Shown here: one piece after another, positions 1-5,021 of the stretch
Numbering within the stretch: position 1 is the stretch's first letter
Layout: every line of letters begins with the position of its first letter
Origin: Caldisericia bacterium
GTDB lineage: Bacteria; Caldisericota; Caldisericia; UBA6126
Length of the DNA stretch: 5,021 nt
Assembly: GCA_028708485.1 (NCBI GenBank)
Contig: JAQVYZ010000098.1
Coordinates: forward strand, 1-5,021
Direction of reading: 5' to 3'
Program-made: the position numbers and the translations under genes
Notes under the pieces: generated by a model
The model's database searches: none
What the model saw: only the letters and a program-made list of their open reading frames with translations
What the model was told of the DNA's origin: nothing

Positions 1-366
1 AATTTCGTCACCTCTGCTGCATCTAGCTTTACCATTCTGGCAGAAGGCAATGGGATGAAAAAAACTTTCCAGGTTAACTCTCCCTCATTCGGTACGAATA
101 TGATCATCCATTCATTGACTTTATCGATCAACCCCCTTAATAATATTGCCTCCATTAGCGGAAAGATAAACCTGGATCTTCCCGGAACGATGGGTGGCTC
201 TCTGATCAATCTATCGAATGGCTCATCATCGTCTTGTGAGGTACGACAAGGTTATTTTAGCAGCTCTGTCAGTTTATCGGAAGGTTTCAATCAATTGACA
301 GCCATTGGAAAATGGTTAACCATTACGCTGGAATTGCCATCTATATCGGTTTTAGTACAATCTTAA
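1..366 (+). CDS. C-terminal part of an unknown serine-rich, beta-stranded protein (5' end outside window)
   Basis: The frame is open from the first base to a TAA at 364-366, giving at least 121 residues, so the gene starts upstream of the window. An ATG at 55 is in frame, but no Shine-Dalgarno sequence precedes it at normal spacing and the frame stays open above it, so I treat it as internal. The visible protein is rich in Ser, Asn, Ile, Leu and Gly, has one cysteine, and alternates hydrophobic and polar residues as beta-sandwich domains do. No transmembrane segment or catalytic motif is recognisable. The last residues (ELPSISVLVQS) recall the final strand of beta-sandwich domains at the end of some glycoside hydrolases, but this is a weak resemblance. 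It lies 25 bp upstream of a polysaccharide co-polymerase on the same strand, so a role at the cell surface or in polysaccharide metabolism is an inference from context. I do not recognise the family. Confidence 0.7.
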   Translation, partial: NFVTSAASSFTILAEGNGMKKTFQVNSPSFGTNMIIHSLTLSINPLNNIASISGKINLDLPGTMGGSLINLSNGSSSSCEVRQGYFSSSVSLSEGFNQLTAIGKWLTITLELPSISVLVQS

Positions 367-382
367 TCACAAAAGAAAATGT

Positions 383-386
383 AGGA
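383..386 (+). promoter_or_regulatory. Shine-Dalgarno sequence of the co-polymerase gene
   Basis: AGGA sits 5 nt before the ATG at 392, in the 25-bp gap after the upstream stop codon. It supports that start. It is also the only normally spaced Shine-Dalgarno-like motif at a gene start in this window. Confidence 0.6.
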
Positions 387-391
387 TAAAA

Positions 392-1378
392 ATGGAAGAA
401 TTAAACAAACAACTAAATATGACCGAGCAACCTGAGCAGGAAAATGAGATTAGCCTGGCGGATATTTGGAATATTATCCGAAGAAGGTATGGACTGATAT
501 TAATCATCACAGCTATTTGCTTGATTGGCGGTTATTTCTTTTCCTCAAAGCAAATCCCCTATTATCGTTCTACAGCCACTCTATTGGTCCAAAGTCCGAG
601 TGGTGCCGGCTCAAAAGATATGTACTCCGATTATTGGTATAGTGAGCGTTGGGCGATGACATATGCCGAGATGTTTAAAGGCGATCCCGTTCTTGAAGAA
701 ACCAAGGACCGTATTGTGTATTCATCGTTGACGATTCCACAGATCCGCAGTGCATTGTCGGTAGAAGTGGTGAAAAATACGTTATTAATGCGCATCACTG
801 CTACGAACGAAGATAATAAAGTTGCCAAGAAAATTGTTGATACGGTATCGGTAGTATTTATTGAGAAAATATCTGAGATGTATCGTTCGAATATCGAGGA
901 ATCCACCACAACACTGAAAAATCAAATAGAAAGGCTTAATCAGGAGATTGAAATTCTGGATGCTCAAATTGATTCAAAAGATTTATCGGTAGTTGAAAAA
1001 CAGCAAAAACAGGATGAGTTAAAGAATAAATGGGAATTAAAAGGTATCCTGGACGAACAATTGCAAACCCAAATTTCGAATGAAATGCAACTCACTCCGG
1101 CTATCAAGATTTATCAGGAAGGCAACTTGCCAGTGAATCCAATTAACACCAAAATGGTGATGATATTGCTGATATCCTTGGCGCTAGGATTATTCCTCGG
1201 ATTTCTGCTGGCATTTTTATTGGAATATTTTGATGATACGATTAAATCTGAGGAAGACTTGAAAAAAGCTTCTCACGGAAGAGTATTAGGGATTATTCCT
1301 CATTTTGATTCAAAGACGGAAGGGTATTATTACAACCGGTATTCGTACCGAGCTGGCAAGAAAGCTGTTTCAAACTAA
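392..1378 (+). CDS. Wzz/YveK-type polysaccharide co-polymerase (chain-length determinant), no kinase domain
   Basis: This 328-residue inner-membrane protein has the classic chain-length-determinant plan. A cytoplasmic N-terminus (about 1-32, with ISLADIWNIIRRR leading into the membrane) is followed by TM1 (about 34-51). Next comes an extracytoplasmic region (about 52-253) with the Wzz-like stretch YRSTATLLV and a helical, charged coiled-coil-like part (about 165-230). A proline motif (PVNP, 247-250) precedes TM2 (about 255-277), and a short cytoplasmic end follows. Such proteins work with a Wzy-type polymerase and set the length of surface polysaccharide. The sequence after TM2 (EYFDDTIKSEEDL, then VLGIIP at 298-303) matches the linker that joins the kinase domain in Wzc-type tyrosine kinases. 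Here the protein stops about 25 residues later, without Walker motifs, and no kinase gene follows. The tail is tyrosine-rich (Y312-314, Y317, Y319). The gene probably shares a transcript with the upstream partial gene. Its last 86 bp overlap the convergent prenyl synthase gene. Confidence 0.85.
   Translation: MEELNKQLNMTEQPEQENEISLADIWNIIRRRYGLILIITAICLIGGYFFSSKQIPYYRSTATLLVQSPSGAGSKDMYSDYWYSERWAMTYAEMFKGDPVLEETKDRIVYSSLTIPQIRSALSVEVVKNTLLMRITATNEDNKVAKKIVDTVSVVFIEKISEMYRSNIEESTTTLKNQIERLNQEIEILDAQIDSKDLSVVEKQQKQDELKNKWELKGILDEQLQTQISNEMQLTPAIKIYQEGNLPVNPINTKMVMILLISLALGLFLGFLLAFLLEYFDDTIKSEEDLKKASHGRVLGIIPHFDSKTEGYYYNRYSYRAGKKAVSN
1262..1281 (-). terminator. weak candidate intrinsic terminator for the deoB-prenyl synthase unit
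   Basis: On the minus strand, just past the prenyl synthase stop, a 4-bp stem (CTTC/GAAG, 5-nt loop) is followed by C and six Ts. The position and T-tract are right for an intrinsic terminator, but the stem is short. It lies inside the coding sequence of the co-polymerase gene, where the A-run encodes lysines, so it could be chance. Confidence 0.25.
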
Positions 1379-2180
1379 ACATAAGCTGATTTTTCAATTG
1401 ATTCCGTTCCGGAAAACGGCTATTTGCACGGAATAGTCTTTGTTTTCCGAATTCACAGGCTTTTTGTAGAGATAACCGATCGACCGATTGCCTGTTTTTT
1501 AATTTTGAGAGCAAGACAGGAAGTGTCATGATATTCTGGATGGCATCCTGCTGATAAGGTTTCCCGGTTGCTTCCTCATGAAGGCAGAAATCCTTGATAT
1601 CATCTACTATCTGGAAAACCTCGCCAAAGGTGTATCCAAACCGGGCTTCTTCCGTGTCAAAACCTGAGTTGATCCATCCAGTGCTTAAACGGAATAAGGA
1701 GGCAGTTTTCAAGCCAATCGTTTCCAAATAGGCCAGTATTGAATAGTGGTCGGAACAAGTCTTATGAAGTTCCTGTATCTGTCCACGGCACATTGCATTC
1801 AAGGTTTGAAAGCATTCTGAATAAAAAAGAGGGCATTGTGTGAGTAATTGCTGCTGAAGGTAAGCTATTAGAAAATATCCCAATGCTGCTGTTTTGGGAG
1901 TGCCCAAATCCCGGAAAAGCGTCGATTTCCCTCTCCGTAAAAAACTCTCATCTACAATATCGTCGTGTATTAGAGAGGCTGCATGTACCAATTCAATCAG
2001 AAAAGCTGTACGGATATTCTCTTCGGTTGGATGATTCGCGGAGAAAAATAAGTGAGAACGAAGCTGCTTACCGCCTGATAGGATTGAGTAAGATGAAAGC
2101 GGGAATTGAAAAAAAGTTTCCATCTGATGGAGTATTTCGGACCGAAAGAGGTCATAAGCATCCTGGAAAGGCTGTTTCAT
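1293..2180 (-). CDS. trans-(E)-polyprenyl diphosphate synthase
   Basis: This cytoplasmic enzyme family condenses isopentenyl diphosphate onto an allylic diphosphate, making precursors for quinone side chains and other isoprenoids. The 295-residue product shows GGKQLRS (36-42, usually GGKRxRP), the first Asp-rich motif DDIVD (73-77) followed by RRG, the KTA motif (K158) and the second Asp-rich motif DDIKD (193-197) in the context FQIVDDIKDF. It then has GKP (206-208) and TLP (219-221). The positions 5 and 4 before the first Asp motif are Ala68 and Ser69, small residues typical of long-chain synthases rather than farnesyl synthases, so a long product is inferred. The start is the ATG at 2180, which overlaps the deoB stop as ATGA. 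The frame is open further upstream, but that part lies inside deoB and has no family match. The C-terminal half is shorter than usual for the family (about 320 aa), and the last 27 residues lie in the overlap with the co-polymerase gene and have no evident family counterpart. The residue after Gly101 is Tyr where Asp is common. Confidence 0.88.
   Translation of the reverse strand: MKQPFQDAYDLFRSEILHQMETFFQFPLSSYSILSGGKQLRSHLFFSANHPTEENIRTAFLIELVHAASLIHDDIVDESFLRRGKSTLFRDLGTPKTAALGYFLIAYLQQQLLTQCPLFYSECFQTLNAMCRGQIQELHKTCSDHYSILAYLETIGLKTASLFRLSTGWINSGFDTEEARFGYTFGEVFQIVDDIKDFCLHEEATGKPYQQDAIQNIMTLPVLLSKLKNRQSVDRLSLQKACEFGKQRLFRANSRFPERNQLKNQLMFSLKQLSCQLGTNTGCNNTLPSLNQNEE
1401..1449. repeat. 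two crossed inverted repeats at the convergent gene junction
   Basis: ATTCCGT (1401-1407) pairs perfectly with ACGGAAT (1428-1434), and CGGAAAAC (1410-1417) pairs perfectly with GTTTTCCG (1442-1449). The arms are in A-B-A'-B' order, so in RNA they could form a pseudoknot or two alternative hairpins. A smaller hairpin (CCGTT/AACGG, 1404-1408 and 1415-1419) competes with both. The site follows the co-polymerase stop by 22 bp and lies within the prenyl synthase coding sequence on the other strand. The repeats are certain; a function is not. Confidence 0.5.
1455..1500 (+). terminator. candidate terminator downstream of the co-polymerase gene
   Basis: ACAGGC (1455-1460) and GCCTGT (1490-1495) form a 6-bp inverted repeat that runs directly into a T-tract (1495-1500). 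It lies about 75-120 nt after the co-polymerase stop, where a plus-strand terminator is expected. The 29-nt loop is long, though it holds a small inner pairing (ATCG/CGAT at 1479-1482 and 1485-1488). It is inside the coding sequence of the opposing prenyl synthase gene, so the call is tentative. Confidence 0.3.
2177..2180 (-). other. ATGA stop-start overlap (translational coupling site)
   Basis: On the minus strand the deoB stop TGA (2179-2177) overlaps the prenyl synthase ATG (2180-2178) as ATGA. The nearest Shine-Dalgarno-like AGGA (2200-2197) ends 16 nt before the ATG, too far for normal initiation. The prenyl synthase is therefore probably translated by ribosomes that terminate on deoB and restart. 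Confidence 0.75.
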
Positions 2181-3271
2181 AAGAGTGAAAAATAATTCCT
2201 GATGATGGAAGAAACTATTCTCATAGGACGAATCCCTTGATACGATGATTGTGAAGGTACGCTCACCAATGGGACATTTTCCCTGGTATGGTCTGTGTGG
2301 AGAGCAAAAGTGGGATCGTTGCCATGGTCCGCGGTAAGTATACAAAGATCCTGGGTGCTTAATAAGGAAAGACATTGATTCAGATATCCATCAAACTCAA
2401 TTAATGCGCTGATATATCCCTTTGGATCGCGCCTGTGTCCGTATAGCATATCGAAATCCTCGAGGTCTACGACACAAAGACGGGATGGTTCATTTTGATA
2501 ACGCCGTTCTCGTAACAGTACCAATAATTGCTTCATCGTATCCGCGATATGTTGGCCGGGAACCGGATCTATCTTCGTTTGCGGGAATAAATCTTGAATA
2601 ATACGGTTTCCTGAAAGGGGGACAGATTGCTTGGATAACTCTTCAAACAGAGGAACTGTGGCCGTTTTGTACGGGAAATCTTTTCGGTGAGGAGTACGGG
2701 AAAAACCTATCATGCCATTCCCAAGAAAAGGTCTTGCAATGACTCTGCCTAATGCAGGTTGGTCATTCACCAGGGATCTTGCTAACCATGCCCAATAGTA
2801 GAGGGTGGAGAGGGGTATTTTTTCTTCATGTGCGGCAATCTGGAAAACAGAATCAGCAGAAGTATAAACGATGGGATTCCCTGTTTGAAAGTGTTCTGAT
2901 CCAAATCTGTTGATGATCTCTGTACCAGATCCCTTTCCTGCGTTAATCACCTCATTGTGAATCAGACTCTCAAATCGATGAAGGAGGGAGTCCGGTAGCC
3001 CTTCGGGAAATGTAGTCCATTTTGGGAGGATAACACCAAGCAGTTCATATACCCCGGAGAGAGTATCTTTGTTCGGGTTCTCAGGTTTCAAGACAGCTCT
3101 CCTATTGGGATCAAACAATCCTATTGCTTCCAGGGTGGGACAAGGTATTGCAGGTTGGCAGGAGAGCAGATGTCCACAGGTGTTTGCACCGGTATCACCG
3201 AATGAGTTTGCGTCTTCAGCTTCCCCGATCCCGAATCCATCCAGTATAAATAACAGAACCCATTTGTTCAC
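2177..3271 (-). CDS. deoB: phosphopentomutase (DeoB family), with a divergent active-site motif
   Basis: DeoB-type phosphopentomutases are metal-dependent members of the alkaline phosphatase superfamily. They interconvert ribose (or deoxyribose) 1-phosphate and 5-phosphate in nucleoside salvage. The 364-residue product has the N-terminal DGFGIGEAEDA motif (metal ligand D11), the phospho-acceptor threonine in NKDT (T70), and YTSADSVFQIAAHEE (136-150) and GRVIARPF (175-182). Further on are DFDMLYGHRRDP (272-283; D274, H279), TADHGNDP (313-320; D315, H316) and HTDHTRE (H328). By comparison with the remembered Bacillus cereus enzyme, all metal ligands (D13, D286, H291, D327, H328, H339 there) and T85 are kept. 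Unusual points: the GHWE motif after the threonine is GVYE (73-76), the conserved GKIxDI lysine region reads GNRIIQDLF (221-229), and the usual GTSFL end is missing. It starts at GTG 3271, with an in-frame TAA 2 codons upstream, and is the first gene of the unit with the prenyl synthase. Catalysis as a phosphopentomutase is likely, but a changed substrate is possible. Confidence 0.85.
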   Translation of the reverse strand: MNKWVLLFILDGFGIGEAEDANSFGDTGANTCGHLLSCQPAIPCPTLEAIGLFDPNRRAVLKPENPNKDTLSGVYELLGVILPKWTTFPEGLPDSLLHRFESLIHNEVINAGKGSGTEIINRFGSEHFQTGNPIVYTSADSVFQIAAHEEKIPLSTLYYWAWLARSLVNDQPALGRVIARPFLGNGMIGFSRTPHRKDFPYKTATVPLFEELSKQSVPLSGNRIIQDLFPQTKIDPVPGQHIADTMKQLLVLLRERRYQNEPSRLCVVDLEDFDMLYGHRRDPKGYISALIEFDGYLNQCLSLLSTQDLCILTADHGNDPTFALHTDHTRENVPLVSVPSQSSYQGIRPMRIVSSIIRNYFSLL

Positions 3272-3277
3272 TCTTTA

Positions 3278-3305
3278 AGTATATCTATCTTCCAAAAGTT
3301 CTCAA
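3278..3305 (-). promoter_or_regulatory. predicted sigma-70-type promoter for deoB, start site at the GTG codon
   Basis: On the minus strand, TTGAGA (3305-3300; 5 of 6 to the -35 consensus) is followed after 16 bp by TATACT (3283-3278; 5 of 6 to TATAAT). Seven bases further is 3271, the first base of the deoB GTG. No Shine-Dalgarno sequence lies between promoter and start, so a leaderless transcript is predicted. Confidence 0.6.
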
Positions 3306-3309
3306 TTCA

Positions 3310-3318
3310 TGGTACAAT
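3310..3318 (+). promoter_or_regulatory. predicted extended -10 promoter for secA
   Basis: TGG followed by TACAAT (3313-3318; 5 of 6 to TATAAT) makes an extended -10 element. The -35 position (TTCCAA, 3290-3295, 17-bp spacing) matches poorly, which extended -10 promoters tolerate. The expected start near 3325 is about 3 nt from the secA ATG, and no Shine-Dalgarno sequence is present. Confidence 0.45.
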
Positions 3319-3322
3319 TGTA
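3313..3322. repeat. 10-bp perfect palindrome over the secA -10 element
   Basis: TACAATTGTA is its own reverse complement and covers the predicted secA -10 hexamer. It could be a small operator, or simply an A/T-rich coincidence; symmetry does not extend beyond ten bases. Confidence 0.35.
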
Positions 3323-3327
3323 AAATT

Positions 3328-5021
3328 ATGATAAAAATATTTGACACAACGGAACGTTTTAAAAGGAAATATTCTCACCTGATCAAAAAGATAAATGACC
3401 TGGAACCGGAAACTCATTCATTAGATGATATTATGTTGCAGCATAAGACCATTGAATACCGTGAGAGGATAGAGCGTGGTGCCTCATTGGAAATGCTTCT
3501 CCCGGAAGCATTTGCAGCGGTCCGTGAAGCAAGCATACGCACCCTTGGACTACGGCATTTTGATGTTCAATTACTGGGAGGATTTTCCCTTTTCTATGGC
3601 AAGATCTCTGAGATGAAAACCGGAGAGGGAAAAACACTCGTTTCTACTTTACCGGCTTATCTGGAAGCCTTATCCGGTAAAGGAGTGCATATTGTTACTG
3701 TCAATGAGTATCTCGTAAAACGTGATGCTGAGTGGATGGGGAGTATTTACCGTTTCCTGGGGCTGGATGTCGGATACATCCTGAATGATATGCAATCCAA
3801 ACATCGTTTTCCCGAGTATCGTAAAGACATTACATACGGGACGAACAGCGAATTTGGTTTTGATTACTTACGTGATAATATGGTATTGAGTCCGGGAGAT
3901 AGGGTGCAAAAGCCTTTAAACTACGCGATCGTGGACGAGGTGGATTCCATCCTGATCGACGAAGCTAGAACTCCGCTTATTATTTCTGGTCCAGCAGAAA
4001 AATCTACCGATTTATACTACCGTGCTTCCAGAGCTGTTCGACTGCTTATCCGGGAGACTGATTTTACGGTTGACGAGAAAACCAAGTCTGTTACCATTAA
4101 CGAGACCGGTATTCAAAAATTACAACAGATTCTGCATGTTCCGAATCTTTATTCAAACGACCAGATTGATATGCTGCGTCACCTGAACCAAGCTTTACGG
4201 GCGAAACATTGTTTTGAAAATGAAGTGGATTATATCATCAAAGAGGGCGAAGTGATTATCGTCGATGAATTTACCGGTCGATTGTTGAATGGAAGACGGT
4301 ACTCTGATGGATTACACCAGGCGATTGAAGCGAAAGAAAACCTAAAAGTGAAAGAAGAGAACCAAACCCTGGCAACTATCACTTTTCAGAATTATTTCCG
4401 TATGTATCAAAAACTATCTGGGATGACGGGTACTGCGAAGACAGAAGAGAATGAATTTCGTGAGATATATGGATTAGAGGTGATTGTCATACCAACGAAC
4501 AAAGAAGTCGCCAGGAAGGACTATCCTGATATCGTATACAAGACGGAAGCGGTCAAGTTTCGGAAGATTGCCGAAGAGATTGTGAACGTCCATAAAAAAG
4601 GTCAACCAATTCTAGTAGGCACCCGGTCGATTGAAAAATCGGAACGGTTATCCAAGATCTTAACGAAATTAGGAATACCCCATGAGGTGTTAAACGCGAA
4701 ATACCATGAAAAAGAGGCAGAAATCATCAAAAAAGCCGGACAAAAAAGTGGTGTGACGATTGCTACCAACATGGCCGGACGAGGAGTCGATATCGTGTTA
4801 GGCAACCAGGTACAAGACTTGGGTGGGTTGCATGTGATTGGTACTGAACGCCATGAATCCAGGCGTATTGACAATCAGTTGAGAGGTCGTTCAGGTCGGC
4901 AGGGGGATCCTGGTTCTACCCGCTTTTTCTTGTCGCTTGATGACGAGTTACTTCGGATTTTTGGCGGAGAACGCATCACCAAAGTGTTTGATACATTGCG
5001 CATTGAGGAGGATATGCCGCT
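3328..5021 (+). CDS. secA: SecA protein-export ATPase (3' end outside window)
   Basis: SecA is the motor ATPase that binds preproteins and pushes them through SecYEG. The first 564 codons are present, of roughly 800-900 expected. The start matches the usual N-terminus (MIKIF, then KINDLEP and LPEAFAAVREAS). In order come GLRHFDVQLLGG, Walker A MKTGEGKT (96-103), Walker B DEVDS (203-207) with LIDEARTPLIISGPAE, and the preprotein-cross-linking domain with NQALRAK. Then follow VDEFTGR (312-318), GRRYSDGLHQAIEAKE, GMTGTAK (365-371), GTRSIEKSE, NAKYHEKEAEII, NMAGRGVDIVLG (481-492), GTERHESRRIDNQ and LRGRSGRQGDPG (518-529). The linker after AGRGVDI is short, unlike E. coli SecA. The Thr of the usual AGRGTDI is Val487. 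The gene is divergent from deoB. No Shine-Dalgarno sequence precedes the ATG at 3328, and no in-frame start lies just upstream. All ATPase motifs seen are intact, so it is probably the housekeeping SecA. Confidence 0.97.
   Translation, partial: MIKIFDTTERFKRKYSHLIKKINDLEPETHSLDDIMLQHKTIEYRERIERGASLEMLLPEAFAAVREASIRTLGLRHFDVQLLGGFSLFYGKISEMKTGEGKTLVSTLPAYLEALSGKGVHIVTVNEYLVKRDAEWMGSIYRFLGLDVGYILNDMQSKHRFPEYRKDITYGTNSEFGFDYLRDNMVLSPGDRVQKPLNYAIVDEVDSILIDEARTPLIISGPAEKSTDLYYRASRAVRLLIRETDFTVDEKTKSVTINETGIQKLQQILHVPNLYSNDQIDMLRHLNQALRAKHCFENEVDYIIKEGEVIIVDEFTGRLLNGRRYSDGLHQAIEAKENLKVKEENQTLATITFQNYFRMYQKLSGMTGTAKTEENEFREIYGLEVIVIPTNKEVARKDYPDIVYKTEAVKFRKIAEEIVNVHKKGQPILVGTRSIEKSERLSKILTKLGIPHEVLNAKYHEKEAEIIKKAGQKSGVTIATNMAGRGVDIVLGNQVQDLGGLHVIGTERHESRRIDNQLRGRSGRQGDPGSTRFFLSLDDELLRIFGGERITKVFDTLRIEEDMP

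Noticed and set aside
55..366. A complete small gene starting at ATG 55
   Set aside because: The frame is open from base 1, no Shine-Dalgarno sequence precedes 55 at normal spacing, and the sequence character is the same on both sides of the ATG.
631..967. Two minus-strand open frames within the co-polymerase gene
   Set aside because: They are shadows of a gene with clear domain structure and show no independent coding signal.
1379..1500. Frameshifted continuation of the co-polymerase into a tyrosine kinase domain
   Set aside because: No plus-strand frame here shows Walker motifs or kinase-like sequence; the region is explained by the prenyl synthase on the minus strand.
1883..2182. Plus-strand open frame of 99 codons
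   Set aside because: It is antisense to the well-supported prenyl synthase and its translation has no recognisable features.
2181..2375. In-frame upstream extension of the prenyl synthase by 65 codons
   Set aside because: It lies wholly inside the deoB coding sequence, its translation has no prenyl synthase features, and the ATG at 2180 fits both the family N-terminus and the ATGA overlap.
3069..3278. Plus-strand open frame of 69 codons opposite the start of deoB
   Set aside because: It mirrors conserved DeoB N-terminal codons and has no ribosome-binding site or family resemblance.
3341..3375. Perfect TTGACA (3341-3346) as a -35 box for an internal secA promoter
   Set aside because: The only -10-like match (TATTCT, 3370-3375) is 23 bp away, too far, and the bases encode the conserved SecA N-terminus.
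3431..4874. Minus-strand open frames inside secA (3431-3637 and 4602-4874)
   Set aside because: SecA motifs on the plus strand account for these bases completely.

Overview
The window is gene-dense bacterial chromosome with five protein genes and no tRNA, rRNA, CRISPR array or insertion sequence that I can see. The phylum cannot be fixed from 5 kb. The SecA lacks the long insert that E. coli SecA carries after its AGRGxDI motif, so it has the short linker seen in Gram-positive and Thermotoga-type SecA. The phosphopentomutase is closest, from memory, to the Bacillus/Firmicutes style. A low-to-moderate-GC Firmicutes-like or deep-branching anaerobic bacterium is a reasonable guess, no more.

Layout. 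Bases 1-366 (+) are the 3' end of a serine-rich, probably beta-stranded protein of unknown function. It is followed after 25 bp by a Wzz/YveK-type polysaccharide co-polymerase (392-1378, +). These two look like the tail of a surface-polysaccharide operon. The opposite strand carries a two-gene unit read from 3271 down to 1293: a DeoB-type phosphopentomutase, then a trans-prenyl diphosphate synthase whose start overlaps the deoB stop by 4 bp (ATGA). The prenyl synthase and the co-polymerase converge and overlap by 86 bp. A 56-bp divergent gap (3272-3327) separates deoB from secA (3328 to the window end, +), which is cut off after 564 codons.

How the genes fit together. The co-polymerase would set polysaccharide chain length at the membrane. 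The prenyl synthase would make isoprenoid diphosphates for quinone side chains or related lipids. DeoB would interconvert pentose 1- and 5-phosphates. SecA drives protein export. I see no single pathway joining all of them. The tight coupling of the DeoB-like protein to a prenyl synthase is the least expected association.

Most interesting points. (1) Both divergent genes have promoter-like sequences whose predicted transcription start falls at or within about 3 nt of the start codon, and neither has a Shine-Dalgarno sequence, so both may be leaderless. (2) The DeoB protein keeps every metal ligand and the phospho-threonine but has lost the conserved His-Trp beside it and several cap-domain residues. 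(3) The co-polymerase lacks a kinase domain and ends in a tyrosine cluster. (4) The convergent junction holds crossed inverted repeats, and the candidate terminators lie inside the opposing genes. No clear new multi-gene system is visible.
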